From Deltaproteobacteria bacterium (GTDB lineage: Bacteria > Desulfobacterota > Desulfobacteria > Desulfobacterales > Desulfosarcinaceae): 64,000 nt of DNA. Under the pieces are notes generated by a model that worked only from the letters and a program-made list of their open reading frames with translations, had not been told where the DNA came from and did not search any database. The translations under genes and the position numbers were made by a program. Location: assembly GCA_021824175.1 (NCBI GenBank), contig JAKALP010000006.1, forward strand, positions 186,001-250,000, in the 5' to 3' direction. Of this stretch, positions 34,032 through 43,282 are shown piece after piece; position 1 is the stretch's first letter; every line of letters starts with the position of its first letter.

Positions 34032-34556
34032 TCAATTGCCGTTCCGGTTGCGCCAGCGCGTCAGCCACTGTTGAAAAGACTGGGTCGTGCGATGCCACGA
34101 GCGGGCGCCTTTTTCTTTCCAGTCGGACAGCAATTCGTTGGGCCTTATCCGGGAACCATCCCAAATTTGTCCCAGTCTGCCGATTGCTTCTTCAATCTCC
34201 TGCTTGACTGCTTTGGAAGCCCGATCGATGGATTCCGGGAGAATATCGCCGGCCTTGCGCAAGTCGGCGGTGGCCTTGGCCAGGGCCTGCCTGACCGTTT
34301 CCGCATTGATGGTTTCCTCCGCTTTTTCCAATAACCGCTGCACTTCCATTCGGATACGATGATAGGCCGAGAAGGCCTGCTCCTCTTGTTCCAGACGGCA
34401 TTTGGCGGCCAGAGCATCGTGGAGTTCAGCTTCGGCACTGAGCCAATCCGCCACCGGATCGCCTTCAAAGTCCCGCTGGCGGGACTTCAAAAATGCGGCC
34501 TCGGCGATCATTTTAAGCTTTTCTTCCTCGGACAATGGACATTTGTCTATAATCAT
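34032..34556 (-). CDS. DUF2934-domain protein with helical C-terminus
   Basis: 174 residues from MIIDKCPLSEEEK. ATG 34556 follows GGAGGTCTGGCT; the frame to 34667 has no such site. Residues about 10-50 match DUF2934 (KMIAEAAFLKSRQRDFEGDP VADWLSAEAEL). The remainder is charged and helical (LEKAEETINAETVRQAL; VKQEIEEAIGRLGQIWDG), probably coiled coil. DUF2934 has no established function. Confidence 0.75.
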   Translation of the reverse strand: MIIDKCPLSEEEKLKMIAEAAFLKSRQRDFEGDPVADWLSAEAELHDALAAKCRLEQEEQAFSAYHRIRMEVQRLLEKAEETINAETVRQALAKATADLRKAGDILPESIDRASKAVKQEIEEAIGRLGQIWDGSRIRPNELLSDWKEKGARSWHRTTQSFQQWLTRWRNRNGN

Positions 34557-34914
34557 AGCCAGACCTCCAATCAAAAGCCTTGTCAGGCCATCGTTTATTG
34601 ATTCTCTATGTGAAAAGATAGAGCATGCACCGGTCAGTTTCAAGCCGATCGCCAACCTTCGCGCCATTTACAGATCCAGACGACGGACCCGGACTCACCT
34701 ACGGCGGCGCGGCAACCATCAGCGAGCTGCAACGCAAAATGACCTTCACCTTGTGATTCACGCGCAGAAATGCTAAAAAATTTTCCCCCCTCACAATTAG
34801 CGTTAAAGCGGGAAATTAACAGGCCCCCAAGCCCTGCCACGCGCCGAGTGGAGTTGCCTCGTCCATGTTTAGGCCATTTAGCGGCTTGAGGCCAAACCAA
34901 GGCTTCAGGTATTT
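34557..34914. other. intergenic region, nothing recognised
   Basis: About 358 bases between divergent genes. Sequence becomes more AT-rich toward the glycosyltransferase (CTAAAAAATTTTCCCCCCTC, 34773-34792). Presumably holds both promoters; none is clear. Confidence 0.35.
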
Positions 34915-36903
34915 ATGATGACGAAAAGGCTCCCTTTGCTTCTGGTTTTTTTAATAGCCCTTATGCCGATAATTTCTTTTACGGTCGACGATGCCTATAT
35001 CAATTTCCGGTATAGCGAGAATCTAGTGGCGGGGCATGGGCTGGTATACAATCCGGGGGAAAGAGTTGAAGGTTATACCAACTTCTTGTGGGTTATCCTT
35101 TTAGCGCCATTTTCGCTGCTGCCGATTCCCATTGAGGCAATCGCAAAAACACTTGGCATTCTCTTCTCCATGTTGACACTTGTCTATGTATGGAAACTTT
35201 CAAACAGAATTGGAAGTTTGAAAAAATTTGCTTATTTAAATCAAATTGCACCTATTGCCATAATCCTTTCGATCACATTCGATCTCTATACTTCAGCCGG
35301 ACTGGAAACGCCGCTATTTTCGTTTTTTGTGGTATTAAGCGTTTATCTTGTTTTTTGCGAAGAGCAACGAGGCAACTATTTTCTGTCCTCCATTTTCTTG
35401 CTTCTATCCGCCCTGACGAGGCCAGAGGGCGTTCTGATATTCTGCATCACATGCGGATACATCGTTATCAGAACCTTCTCCATTCAAAAAAAATCAATAC
35501 TTTTGAATAAAAACCTGCTCCTCTGGATATCCATATTTGTCTTGCCAGGCTTGATTTACTTTGTGCTCAGATATTTATATTTTCGTCAATTGCTTCCCAA
35601 CACCTTTAGCGCAAAAACCGGAAGCGGTCTAAAGCAGCTGTATGACGGCTTTAATTATGTAAAAGAGTATTTTCTGAGTACCCCGGTCTATACATCATTT
35701 TCGGTCTTTATGATTTTCATATTTTTCCTGAACATCAAAAAGGAAAAGCCCTTTTTTATCTATGTTGCTTCAATTATTGGATGCTATACCGTCTATATTT
35801 GCACGGTAGGCGGCGACTGGATGAAATTCTATAGATTTCTTCATCCAATAATTCCCCTTTGGGCATTATTGTTTCAAGAAGGATGCAAAGAATTTATCAA
35901 GCGCTTTATCGTCCCCCTAAAAAATAAGACGGTAAGAAAATTGTGTTTTCAAACCCTGCTGTTTTTGATTTTTATTGCGCTTCCCGTGTCATCCTTATAC
36001 GCCTATGTGCAAGGCGTTTTTACTACCAAGGTAGAACAAGCGTTCTGGGAATCCGCCGCGAGACGGATGGGTTATTGGTTAAGGGCGAATGGAAAACCTC
36101 ATTCAACCATTGCCATGGGAGACATTGGAGAGATTGGGTACCGAACGAATTTCAAAGTGATTGACATGCTGGGTCTGGTGACGCCTTACATCAGCCATCT
36201 TGAGGGCGGATACACCACCAAAGACCCCAAGCAGATCGCTGAGTATGTCATGGACAGGATGCCTGAATATATTCTTTTTGTCACAAACGAACCGACCCGA
36301 AACAACATGCCCAGACCACATCATGAATGCTCGGAGCAAATCGTCAAAACACCCGAATTCAGTGAAAAGTATCGTACCTTTTTTCAGCTCAGGGTTTCAA
36401 ACCCATTTTGTTATTGGATAATCATGGCTCAGAAGGATAAAACCGCCGAATACGGCCTTGGCGACGGAATATCGCATAATTTTGAAAATGGTTTGGCCTC
36501 AGGCTGGAAATCCAATACCCTTGTTTTTGATCAGTCTGCTCCGCTGAGCCCCACAGGGGTAAGTGAATTGGAAAACATTTATAATGTATGGGGTTTTGAA
36601 GGTGAATATGCGCTAAATGTCAATTCTGCCATGGAGATTACTTCCGAACCATTTTTAATTACGAAAAGGTATCTAACTTTCATCTCTGCCAGCAATGTTG
36701 CATCCGAAGATAATGTCATCGAATTGATCATAGATCAAAAGGTGATTAAAAAGGAACATCCACCGATCTCGAAAAGCAGTGAAATCACTAAGTGGGACCT
36801 TAACGATTGGATAAACGCCCATGCGTATATCAAATTATCCTCATCCGCAAAGACTCAGGATGATTATTTTATTGTGGATTATTTCAAGCAAACGAATAAC
36901 TAA
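34915..36903 (+). CDS. GT-C-fold membrane glycosyltransferase (ArnT/PMT-like), AT-rich
   Basis: 662 residues. The first extracellular loop carries the catalytic-type acidic pair and family text FTVDDAYINFRYSENL, GLVYNPGERVEGYTNFLWV, seen in polyprenyl-phosphate-sugar-dependent GT-C transferases. About ten hydrophobic helices span residues 5-385. A soluble periplasmic C-terminal region (about 390-662) includes GDIGEIGYRTNFKVIDMLGL and a beta-rich end. Base and codon use are clearly more AT-rich than both neighbours, a sign of transfer. ATG 34915 or 34918. Likely glycosylates lipid, polysaccharide or protein outside the membrane; acceptor unknown. Confidence 0.78.
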   Translation: MMTKRLPLLLVFLIALMPIISFTVDDAYINFRYSENLVAGHGLVYNPGERVEGYTNFLWVILLAPFSLLPIPIEAIAKTLGILFSMLTLVYVWKLSNRIGSLKKFAYLNQIAPIAIILSITFDLYTSAGLETPLFSFFVVLSVYLVFCEEQRGNYFLSSIFLLLSALTRPEGVLIFCITCGYIVIRTFSIQKKSILLNKNLLLWISIFVLPGLIYFVLRYLYFRQLLPNTFSAKTGSGLKQLYDGFNYVKEYFLSTPVYTSFSVFMIFIFFLNIKKEKPFFIYVASIIGCYTVYICTVGGDWMKFYRFLHPIIPLWALLFQEGCKEFIKRFIVPLKNKTVRKLCFQTLLFLIFIALPVSSLYAYVQGVFTTKVEQAFWESAARRMGYWLRANGKPHSTIAMGDIGEIGYRTNFKVIDMLGLVTPYISHLEGGYTTKDPKQIAEYVMDRMPEYILFVTNEPTRNNMPRPHHECSEQIVKTPEFSEKYRTFFQLRVSNPFCYWIIMAQKDKTAEYGLGDGISHNFENGLASGWKSNTLVFDQSAPLSPTGVSELENIYNVWGFEGEYALNVNSAMEITSEPFLITKRYLTFISASNVASEDNVIELIIDQKVIKKEHPPISKSSEITKWDLNDWINAHAYIKLSSSAKTQDDYFIVDYFKQTNN

Positions 36904-37031
36904 AAAGTGTCAACCATAACCAAGAGGAGAGATAATTATTTATCTCTGAGTTTTCTATTCTCTCTGTGGTGGCTATTTGCACAAATACTTCCGACGTTAT
37001 CTATAATTGCAAATCTTTTTCGCAAAACCCG

Positions 37032-38519
37032 TCAGGTCCGCTTCATTTCAAGGCTTTGGACGATCCGCCCATACTCCACCAGGGCCGCCATGGCGCGGGC
37101 CGCGCGTTCGGGGGAGGGCAGAATGGGAATCTTGTGGGCCAGCAGGTTTCGGATGGGCGACTGCTCCGGGCTTTGGTAGGTAAAGCCCACCACTGGTTTG
37201 GCGCTGGCCTGAACCACTTTCTCCAGCTTGGCGGCCACATCGTCGGCCATGGCATCGGCGAACTTGGTGATCTCTTCATCGGAGATACCCTCCACCTGCA
37301 TCATGCGCTGCATATTCTTGCGAGGCGTAAAGCAGTAGAGCAGCATACCGTCGGCGCCGAGTTCGTCCAGCAGTACTTCCGGAATACTCTTGAAGTATTC
37401 GATGGGGTTGCGCGAAAAGGTCAGATCCACGGGATTGTTCATGCTGCCGGTGTGGGGGATCATGGGCCGCAGCCGCTCCAGCGTCCGGGCCGACAAGAGC
37501 GGCAATTCCAGCCCCTCGCGGCCGCAGGCATCGGCTGCCGCCGCGCCCGGCCCGCCCGAGTGGGTTTGAACGATCATCCGATTGCCTTGGGCAGGGGTGC
37601 AACGCCCCAGCACCCAGCACAGATCAAACAACTCGGTCAACGAGGCTGCCCGGATCACGCCGCTCTGGCGGAATATACCGTCATAGAGCCGGTCCGGCCC
37701 GGCCATTGCGCCAGTGTGCGAAAAGGCGGCCCGCCGGCCCGCTTCCGACCCGCCGGCATAAAATGCCACGATGGGCTTGTGCGGCGCAATACGCCGGGCG
37801 GTTTCGATGAATTCCCGGCCGCGACGGATAGATTCGATGTACAGGCCGATCACCTTAGTGTGGGGGCAGGTTTCAAGGTACTGCATGCAGTCCACAAGAT
37901 CCAGCACCGCTTCATTGCCCACGCTGAGGCCCGTGGAAAAGCCGATGTGAAATTGCTCTAAATAGGCGAACATCTGCGTCAGCAGGCTGCCGCTCTGGGA
38001 GGCCAGGCCGATGAAGCCGGGCCGGCCCTCGAAATTGGCGAAGGTGACATTAAACAGATGGTGGGGATTGACCACCCCCAGACAGTTGGGGCCTAAAAAA
38101 CGAATGCCATGGCGCTGGGCGATCTTCACCAACTCCGCTTCCAAGGCCACGCCTTCGCCGCCCACTTCCTTGAATCCGCCCGAAACGATGACGGCGTGTT
38201 TGATGCCTTTGCGGCCGCAGGCATCCAGAGTATCGGCCACGATGCGGGTGGGCAGCACCAGCACCGCCAGGTCCGGCACTTCCGGCAGATCGGCCACGTC
38301 GGCATAGGCGGTCAAGCCCAGCACCGTTTTTTCGGTGGGATGAATGGGATATATCTGTCCCTTGAAACCCAGCTCCAGCACTGAAGTAAGCTGGTTGGTG
38401 CCCATGGCCGTGTAGCGGTTGGAGGCGCCGAAAAAGGCGATGCTGCGCGGGTTGATCAATGGGTAGAGCGGGTGAAGGTCATCGGATGTTTTTGGTTGTC
38501 GCTTGATCGAATGGTTCAT
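37032..38519 (-). CDS. ADP-forming acyl-CoA synthetase, alpha-type subunit
   Basis: 495 residues. CoA-binding Rossmann domain (about 20-145: INPRSIAFFGASNRYTAMGT, FLGPNCLGVVNP); succinyl-CoA-ligase-like domain with the phospho-histidine loop AAFSHTGAMAG; second ligase-CoA domain (NRMIVQTHSGGPGAAAADAC, NPVDLTF). The ATP-grasp beta part is not present in this gene or beside it, so it must be encoded elsewhere. Family converts acyl-CoA, ADP and phosphate to acid, CoA and ATP, conserving energy in anaerobes. Substrate unknown. Start ATG 38519, AGGAACC upstream. Confidence 0.85.
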   Translation of the reverse strand: MNHSIKRQPKTSDDLHPLYPLINPRSIAFFGASNRYTAMGTNQLTSVLELGFKGQIYPIHPTEKTVLGLTAYADVADLPEVPDLAVLVLPTRIVADTLDACGRKGIKHAVIVSGGFKEVGGEGVALEAELVKIAQRHGIRFLGPNCLGVVNPHHLFNVTFANFEGRPGFIGLASQSGSLLTQMFAYLEQFHIGFSTGLSVGNEAVLDLVDCMQYLETCPHTKVIGLYIESIRRGREFIETARRIAPHKPIVAFYAGGSEAGRRAAFSHTGAMAGPDRLYDGIFRQSGVIRAASLTELFDLCWVLGRCTPAQGNRMIVQTHSGGPGAAAADACGREGLELPLLSARTLERLRPMIPHTGSMNNPVDLTFSRNPIEYFKSIPEVLLDELGADGMLLYCFTPRKNMQRMMQVEGISDEEITKFADAMADDVAAKLEKVVQASAKPVVGFTYQSPEQSPIRNLLAHKIPILPSPERAARAMAALVEYGRIVQSLEMKRT

Positions 38520-38587
38520 TAGTTCGGTTCCTGTATATTCACTCGATGAGCACGGCTGAATCTATTCAGCTGCGTCATGGTTGGCAG

Positions 38588-38992
38588 CTATTTTATATAG
38601 AGCTCTACGAATTGCCTGGGCTTTAACACAGTGATTCCTTGATAACCAGACAATTTCAACAAATGCTTGTCGCCGCTGACAATGATCTTGGTACTGCTGG
38701 CGCTGGCGCATTCAATAAACTTGTCGTCATCCGGATCATCACATACTTGCAGATTGAAATTGTCGGCGCTAATTAATGGGCAGTGGATGGCCAGAAGTTC
38801 AAGTATCGGCAAAATGTCGATATTGGGGAATTCTTCCGTTAATGCTTCAGCGACCCGTTTGTACTCCTCGAAAATCTGCTTTGTGAGAACAATTTGAAAC
38901 CGGGAATTTTTCCAGGCCTTGAGAATCTCGAAAGGCGGCCCGCTGAAAAATATGCCGGAGATAAAAACATTGGTGTCCAGAACAATGTTCAT
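38588..38992 (-). CDS. PIN-domain toxin (COG1569-type)
   Basis: 134 residues. PIN motifs: MNIVLDTNVFISGIFF (Asp6), an internal Glu in FEEYKRVAEAL, DDPDDDKFIECASAS and the ISGDKHLLK-type end (VSGDKHLLKL). This is the 'putative toxin component, PIN family' layout, different from the VapC at 9.4 kb. ATGA overlap with the upstream antitoxin. RNase activity is inferred. Confidence 0.88.
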   Translation of the reverse strand: MNIVLDTNVFISGIFFSGPPFEILKAWKNSRFQIVLTKQIFEEYKRVAEALTEEFPNIDILPILELLAIHCPLISADNFNLQVCDDPDDDKFIECASASSTKIIVSGDKHLLKLSGYQGITVLKPRQFVELYIK

Positions 38993-39255
38993 TTTCTTTT
39001 GCCGCGAACTTTGGATATGACCTTTTTGATGTCATCCTTTTTAATTCCGGCTTCTTTGGCTTTTTTTCGAACATTCATAATCAACGCATCAAATTCCTCA
39101 ATGCTGGGTGGTGAAATGTTCTTCAGGATCACCACATCTTTTTCGCCTACAACAACGAACTGGGTCCCTGCTTTTAGATGAAGTTGCCTGCGAATAGCTT
39201 CAGGAATCACCACTTGCCCTTTTGAAGACATCTTGGTTGTTGAGATATTTGCCAT
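38989..39255 (-). CDS. AbrB-family antitoxin
   Basis: 88 residues with the N-terminal AbrB hairpin TTKMSSKGQVVIPEAIRRQL..AGTQFVV and a Lys-rich C-terminal helix that would cover the toxin. Its stop overlaps the PIN toxin start by four bases. An inverted repeat with the same CTTAC/GTAAG core as the first pair lies 20-42 bases upstream. Confidence 0.88.
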   Translation of the reverse strand: MANISTTKMSSKGQVVIPEAIRRQLHLKAGTQFVVVGEKDVVILKNISPPSIEEFDALIMNVRKKAKEAGIKKDDIKKVISKVRGKRK

Positions 39256-39274
39256 ATGATTGCCTCCGCGCGTT

Positions 39275-39297
39275 TATGTCTTACCAGTAAGAACATA
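39275..39297 (-). promoter_or_regulatory. candidate operator of the 39-kb AbrB/PIN pair
   Basis: Inverted repeat TATGTCTTAC-CA-GTAAGAACATA with one inserted base, 20-42 bases before the antitoxin start. Core half-sites CTTAC/GTAAG equal those at 9154-9175. Confidence 0.5.
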
Positions 39298-39404
39298 GGG
39301 CAACTCAAGATCGAAATCAACCACGATTTTGAAAGTCATTATTTCGTACAACGCCTTCGGTCGGCCAGCCTCGACCGATTCACGATTTAGCTGATCAACG
39401 AAAC

Positions 39405-40691
39405 TCACCGTCCTTCCAACACCTTGCGGCTGCGCTTGACCGCGCACAGGTCGCCGCACATGGTGCACACCTCGCCGTCCTTGGGCAGGGAGGATTGGCG
39501 ATAGGCTTTGGCTTTCTCGGGGTCCATGGCCAGCTCCAGCATGCGCGGCCAATCGAGCTCCTTGCGGGCGTGACTCATGGCGTGATCCCACGCCAGGGCG
39601 CCGGGAATGCCCTTGGCGATGTCAGCGGCGTGGGCCGCGATGCGCGCCGCGATGATGCCTTCTTTCATGTCGCTGAGATCAGGCAGGCGCAGATGCTCGG
39701 CCGGCGTGACATAGCAGAGGAAATCAGCGCCGCTGGCCGCAGCCAGTGCCCCGCCGATGGCGGAAGTAATGTGATCGTAGCCCGGCGCCACATCGGTGAC
39801 GATGGGTCCCAGCACATAAAACGGGGCGCCGTGACACAATTTCTTCTCGATCTGCATATTGGCGGCCACCTCGTTGAGAGGTACATGCCCAGGGCCTTCG
39901 ATCATCACCTGCACGTCGGCCTGCCAGGCGCGCCGGGTCAATTCGCCCAGGATGATCAGCTCCTGAATCTGGGCCGCGTCCGTGGCATCGTGCAATGATC
40001 CGGGCCGCAGGCCGTCGCCCAGACTGATGGTGACATCGTGCTGCCGGCAGATCTCCAGGAGACGGTCGAAGTATTCAAAAAATGGATTCTCGCGATCATT
40101 GGCCGTCATCCAGTGAAGTAAAATGGAGCCGCCCCGGCTGACCACGTGGGTCAGGCGCGGGCTTTGGCGCAAACGCGCCACGGCCGTGCGGTTGAGGCCG
40201 GCATGGATGGTGATGAAATCCACGCCGTCTCTGGCATGCAATTCTACGGTATCGAAGAAGTCATCCACGGTGATGTTGGGCACCTCTTTGCCGTAGCGCG
40301 CCACGGCGTCGTAGACCGGCACCGTGCCGATCATCACCGGGCTCAGGTCAATGATGCGGCGCCGGAAAGCCTGGGTATTGCCGAAAGTACTCAAATCCAT
40401 GATGGCGTCGGCCTTGAGCTCAATGGAGCGGCGCACCTTGTCCAGCTCCAGATCGAGGTTGCAGCAATCCTCTGAAACGCCGAGATTGACGTTGATCTTG
40501 GTGCTCAGGCCCTGGCCAATGCCCTTGGCGACCAGATTAGTATGGTGATGGTTGGCGGGAATTACGATGCGGCCGTCGGCCACGCGCGCCAGGAGATCTT
40601 CCCGCGAAATCTTCTCAACCGCCAGCACCTGTTCCATCTGGGGAGTGAAAACCCCTTTGCGGGCCGCGGCCATTTGGGTGTTATGCGACAT
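39405..40691 (-). CDS. thiC: phosphomethylpyrimidine synthase ThiC (short, anaerobe type)
   Basis: Radical-SAM enzyme that rearranges aminoimidazole ribotide to hydroxymethylpyrimidine phosphate, the pyrimidine half of thiamine. 428 residues, the short class lacking the N-terminal extension of E. coli ThiC. Motifs: [51 protein letters not shown], and the C-terminal cluster CTMCGDLC (CxxCxxxC as read). ATG 40691 follows AAAGGAGAATC. Last gene of the TPP-controlled operon. The ThiC paralogue BzaF (hydroxybenzimidazole synthase) is the alternative; operon context favours ThiC. Confidence 0.93.
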   Translation of the reverse strand: MSHNTQMAAARKGVFTPQMEQVLAVEKISREDLLARVADGRIVIPANHHHTNLVAKGIGQGLSTKINVNLGVSEDCCNLDLELDKVRRSIELKADAIMDLSTFGNTQAFRRRIIDLSPVMIGTVPVYDAVARYGKEVPNITVDDFFDTVELHARDGVDFITIHAGLNRTAVARLRQSPRLTHVVSRGGSILLHWMTANDRENPFFEYFDRLLEICRQHDVTISLGDGLRPGSLHDATDAAQIQELIILGELTRRAWQADVQVMIEGPGHVPLNEVAANMQIEKKLCHGAPFYVLGPIVTDVAPGYDHITSAIGGALAAASGADFLCYVTPAEHLRLPDLSDMKEGIIAARIAAHAADIAKGIPGALAWDHAMSHARKELDWPRMLELAMDPEKAKAYRQSSLPKDGEVCTMCGDLCAVKRSRKVLEGR

Positions 40692-40715
40692 TTTGATTCT
40701 CCTTTATTTGCTATT

Positions 40716-40927
40716 CAAAGGGGCAAAGGCACAGAGGCACAAAGGCACAGAGGGACGGAGGGATTTCTTCTCCTCGTTCCCACGCTCTGGAGAACCTCTG
40801 TGTGCCTCCGCGCTCTCTGCGACCTCTGCGTTGAGTCATTAGCATACCCCATTGCTGTTCAGGTCAACCTGGGGGCGAAGAACCCTTTGCCCCTCTGTGC
40901 CTTTGCCCCTTTGTGCCTCAGTCCCTT
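40716..40927. repeat. composite facing word repeat, GGCACAGAGG/CTTTGTGCC family (thiE-thiC gap)
   Basis: Left block 40716-40763 (GGGGCAAAGGCACAGAGGCA...). Middle block 40795-40835 (CCTCTGTGTGCCTCCGCG..). Right block 40883-40927 (CCCTTTGCCCCTCTGTGCCT...), the inverse of the left. A CCTCGTTCCCACGCTCTGG phrase sits at 40771-40789. The right block runs into the last codons of thiE. In the thi transcript the outer blocks would pair. Confidence 0.8.
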
Positions 40928-41580
40928 AAACCCATCTTCCCACTCAACTCCCTCACCCTCCCCGCAATATCTACCGCCCCCACAATCTCCGTCAGCATGC
41001 AGACGGTTTTCGCGCCGCGTCGCACTACTTCTTCAATGTTATGCGCCTTGATGCCGCCGATGGCCGCTAGAGGCAAAGGGACATGCCGTACCACGTATTC
41101 CAGATAGGTCAAGCCCACCGGAGCGACCACATCTTCCTTGGTCTGGGTGGCAAATATTGGCCCCACGCCGATGTAGTCCGCACCCAGCGTCTTGGCCTCC
41201 TGGGCCTGCTCGGGCCGATGGGTGGACAGCCCGATGAGCTTGTGCGGTCCGATCAATCGGCGCACCTCGGGCACCGGCAGATCATCCTGGCCCACGTGCA
41301 CGCCGTCGGCTTCGCATAGCATGGCAATATCCACATAGTCGTTGACAATGAACAGCACGCCGGCGGCGCGGGTCATGGCGCGGATCTGGCGGCACTCGTC
41401 GAACATCTGGCGATGGCTTTTGTAGGGCCGCTTCTCCCGGTATTGGATAATTTTTACTCCGCCCTCGATCATGTCCCGCGCCACTTCCAGATTGGTGCGG
41501 CCCAGGGAGAATTTTTCGGCCGTGATGCCATAAACGCCGGCGGGTAACCGCGGCTTTGATTTACTTTGGGTTGCGTTCAT
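40918..41580 (-). CDS. thiE: thiamine-phosphate synthase
   Basis: TIM-barrel enzyme joining the pyrimidine pyrophosphate and the thiazole phosphate. 220 residues from MNATQSKSKP. Motifs: IIQYREK, VLFIVNDYVDIAM, ADGVHVGQDDLP, LIGLSTH, ADYIGVGPIFATQTK, LAAIGGI. ATG 41580 follows GGAGGG and lies 20 bases inside the thiF end. Its own 3' end is built from the CTTTGTGCC repeat. Confidence 0.94.
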   Translation of the reverse strand: MNATQSKSKPRLPAGVYGITAEKFSLGRTNLEVARDMIEGGVKIIQYREKRPYKSHRQMFDECRQIRAMTRAAGVLFIVNDYVDIAMLCEADGVHVGQDDLPVPEVRRLIGPHKLIGLSTHRPEQAQEAKTLGADYIGVGPIFATQTKEDVVAPVGLTYLEYVVRHVPLPLAAIGGIKAHNIEEVVRRGAKTVCMLTEIVGAVDIAGRVRELSGKMGLRD

Positions 41581-42109
41581 AAAACCCTCCTTTTTCCAGG
41601 ATCTCATGGGCCATCAGGGCAGCCACTATCGCCACTTTGGGCGCATAGACCGGCTCAGTGCTCACATCGGTAGTAAAATCACCGATGATGGTGCACGACC
41701 CCATCCTGCGCGTCTGGATGTGGTCCAGGCCAATGCCGGCCACGCCCGAGGCCGAGACAATCATTTGACCCGAAGAGGCCAATGCTTCCAGCAGCATTTT
41801 CTTCTCAGCCCGGCCGTCAAAACCTTCCACCACCGCATCGCAGTCTTTAAAAACCGTTGCGATATTGGCGGCATTCAAGCGCAATACTGCAGGTTCAAGT
41901 TGGGCATCGGGCGCGATGCGGGCCAGGTTTTCGGCCAGCAGTTCGGCTTTGTAGCGGCCGAGCTGGTCGTGGAAGTAAAACTGGCGGTTGAGATTGCTTG
42001 GCTCCAGGCAATCGAAATCCACCAGCTTGAGCCACCGCACGCCGCTGCGTACGAGATGGACGGCCACATTGGAGCCGATGCCGCCGGTGCCTGCAATGCC
42101 GATTTTCAT
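41561..42109 (-). CDS. thiF: ThiF-family adenylyltransferase (short form)
   Basis: E1-like enzyme expected to adenylate the C-terminal glycine of ThiS before sulfur loading. 182 residues. Nucleotide-binding loop GIAGTGGIGSNVAVHLVRSG, the LVDFDCLEPSNLNRQFY strand and the AEKK..LE segment are typical of short ThiF proteins encoded beside thiH. No CxxC zinc site is seen. ATG 42109 overlaps the thiH stop (ATGA). Confidence 0.9.
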   Translation of the reverse strand: MKIGIAGTGGIGSNVAVHLVRSGVRWLKLVDFDCLEPSNLNRQFYFHDQLGRYKAELLAENLARIAPDAQLEPAVLRLNAANIATVFKDCDAVVEGFDGRAEKKMLLEALASSGQMIVSASGVAGIGLDHIQTRRMGSCTIIGDFTTDVSTEPVYAPKVAIVAALMAHEILEKGGFYERNPK

Positions 42110-43215
42110 GCGAGGTGGTCCCAATCCTTGTAAATCGGTTGATACCCCTGGGCGCTGACCGCCTGGGCCACCTGGGCCACGCTGCGCGTATCGGCGATCT
42201 CAAACTGCGGCGCGTTGCGCAGGCCCGGCCGGGCATAGCCGCCCACGCCCGTGCATGAGCCGGCCGACAGCCGCGTAACCCCCAGGGCCATGAGGCGGTC
42301 CCTGAACTGGGCCCGCTCCCGGGTGGAGACGGTCAGGGCCGCCCTGGGCATGAACAGGCGCAGGGCCAGCAAATACTGCACAAACTCGCGGTCCGTGGCC
42401 GGGCAGGGCGGTTGAAAATCGCCTTCGGCCGGATTGAAGCGCGGCAGCGAAAGCCCCACTTCAGTGGCCAGATAGCGGTCATCGAGGTAGCGGGCGTGCA
42501 GGCCGGCAAAGAAGACTTCGCGGCGTTTTTCTCCCAACCCGATGAGCGGTCCGATATTGATGGCCCTGAAGCCCGCCCGGGCGCCGCGTTCGGGCGCATC
42601 CAGGCGGAAGCGATAGTCCCGCTTGGGTCCGGCCAGATGCACCTCGCCATAGATCTTCTGGTCGTACGTCTCCTGGTAGAGGGTCAAACCATCCACGCCC
42701 GCCGCTTTCAAGCGCCGATAGGCCTCTTCTTCCATGGGAAACATCTCGATGGCCACCGACGCGAAGTACTGCTTGAGCAACCGCACGCCCGATTCGATAT
42801 AGGCCATGGGCGTGATCTCGGGCGCTTCGCCGGTGAGCAGCAGCACATGGCGCATGCCGGTGCTGCGAATGGCCTGGGCTTCGGCTTCGATCTCTTCCAG
42901 GCTCAACTTGGCGCGCCCAATGGCGTGGGCCCGGTTGAAGCCGCAGTAAGCGCACTGGTTGCCGCAATAATTGGAGATGTATAAGGGAATGAAGAGCTGG
43001 ATGGTACGGCCGAAGTACTGCACGGTCAGCTGCTGGGCCTTACGGGCCATGGGCTCCAAAAACGAGGCGGCCCGGGGGCTGAGCAAGCGCAAAAAGTCCA
43101 GCGGCTCCAACTTCTTCTTGGCCAAAATGCTTTCGATCTCTCCAGCCGTCACCCGCTCGAAGAAACCATCAAAATCGAAATCTTTATACTGCTCTATCAC
43201 ATTGAAAAAGGACAT
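42106..43215 (-). CDS. thiH: 2-iminoacetate synthase (radical SAM tyrosine lyase)
   Basis: Splits tyrosine to give dehydroglycine for the thiazole, the route used by anaerobes instead of ThiO. 369 residues. Radical-SAM cluster CGNQCAYCGF (CxxxCxxC), then RHVLLLTGEAP, IEMFPMEEEAYRRL, GLTLYQETYD, INIGPLIGLG and SAGSCTGVGGY. ATG 43215 has no strong ribosome site; translation may follow from upstream thiG despite a 115-base gap with a word repeat. Confidence 0.95.
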   Translation of the reverse strand: MSFFNVIEQYKDFDFDGFFERVTAGEIESILAKKKLEPLDFLRLLSPRAASFLEPMARKAQQLTVQYFGRTIQLFIPLYISNYCGNQCAYCGFNRAHAIGRAKLSLEEIEAEAQAIRSTGMRHVLLLTGEAPEITPMAYIESGVRLLKQYFASVAIEMFPMEEEAYRRLKAAGVDGLTLYQETYDQKIYGEVHLAGPKRDYRFRLDAPERGARAGFRAINIGPLIGLGEKRREVFFAGLHARYLDDRYLATEVGLSLPRFNPAEGDFQPPCPATDREFVQYLLALRLFMPRAALTVSTRERAQFRDRLMALGVTRLSAGSCTGVGGYARPGLRNAPQFEIADTRSVAQVAQAVSAQGYQPIYKDWDHLA

Positions 43216-43282
43216 CTACTTTGCCTGAAATAGTTAATGTTGAAAAAAGACAAAGCCGGATCTTATCTACCCCACCCAATAA

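Noticed and set aside
39274-39591. 105-codon minus-strand frame after thiC
   Set aside because: Overlaps the thiC 3' end in another frame and the operator of the AbrB pair; composition is that of a shadow frame.
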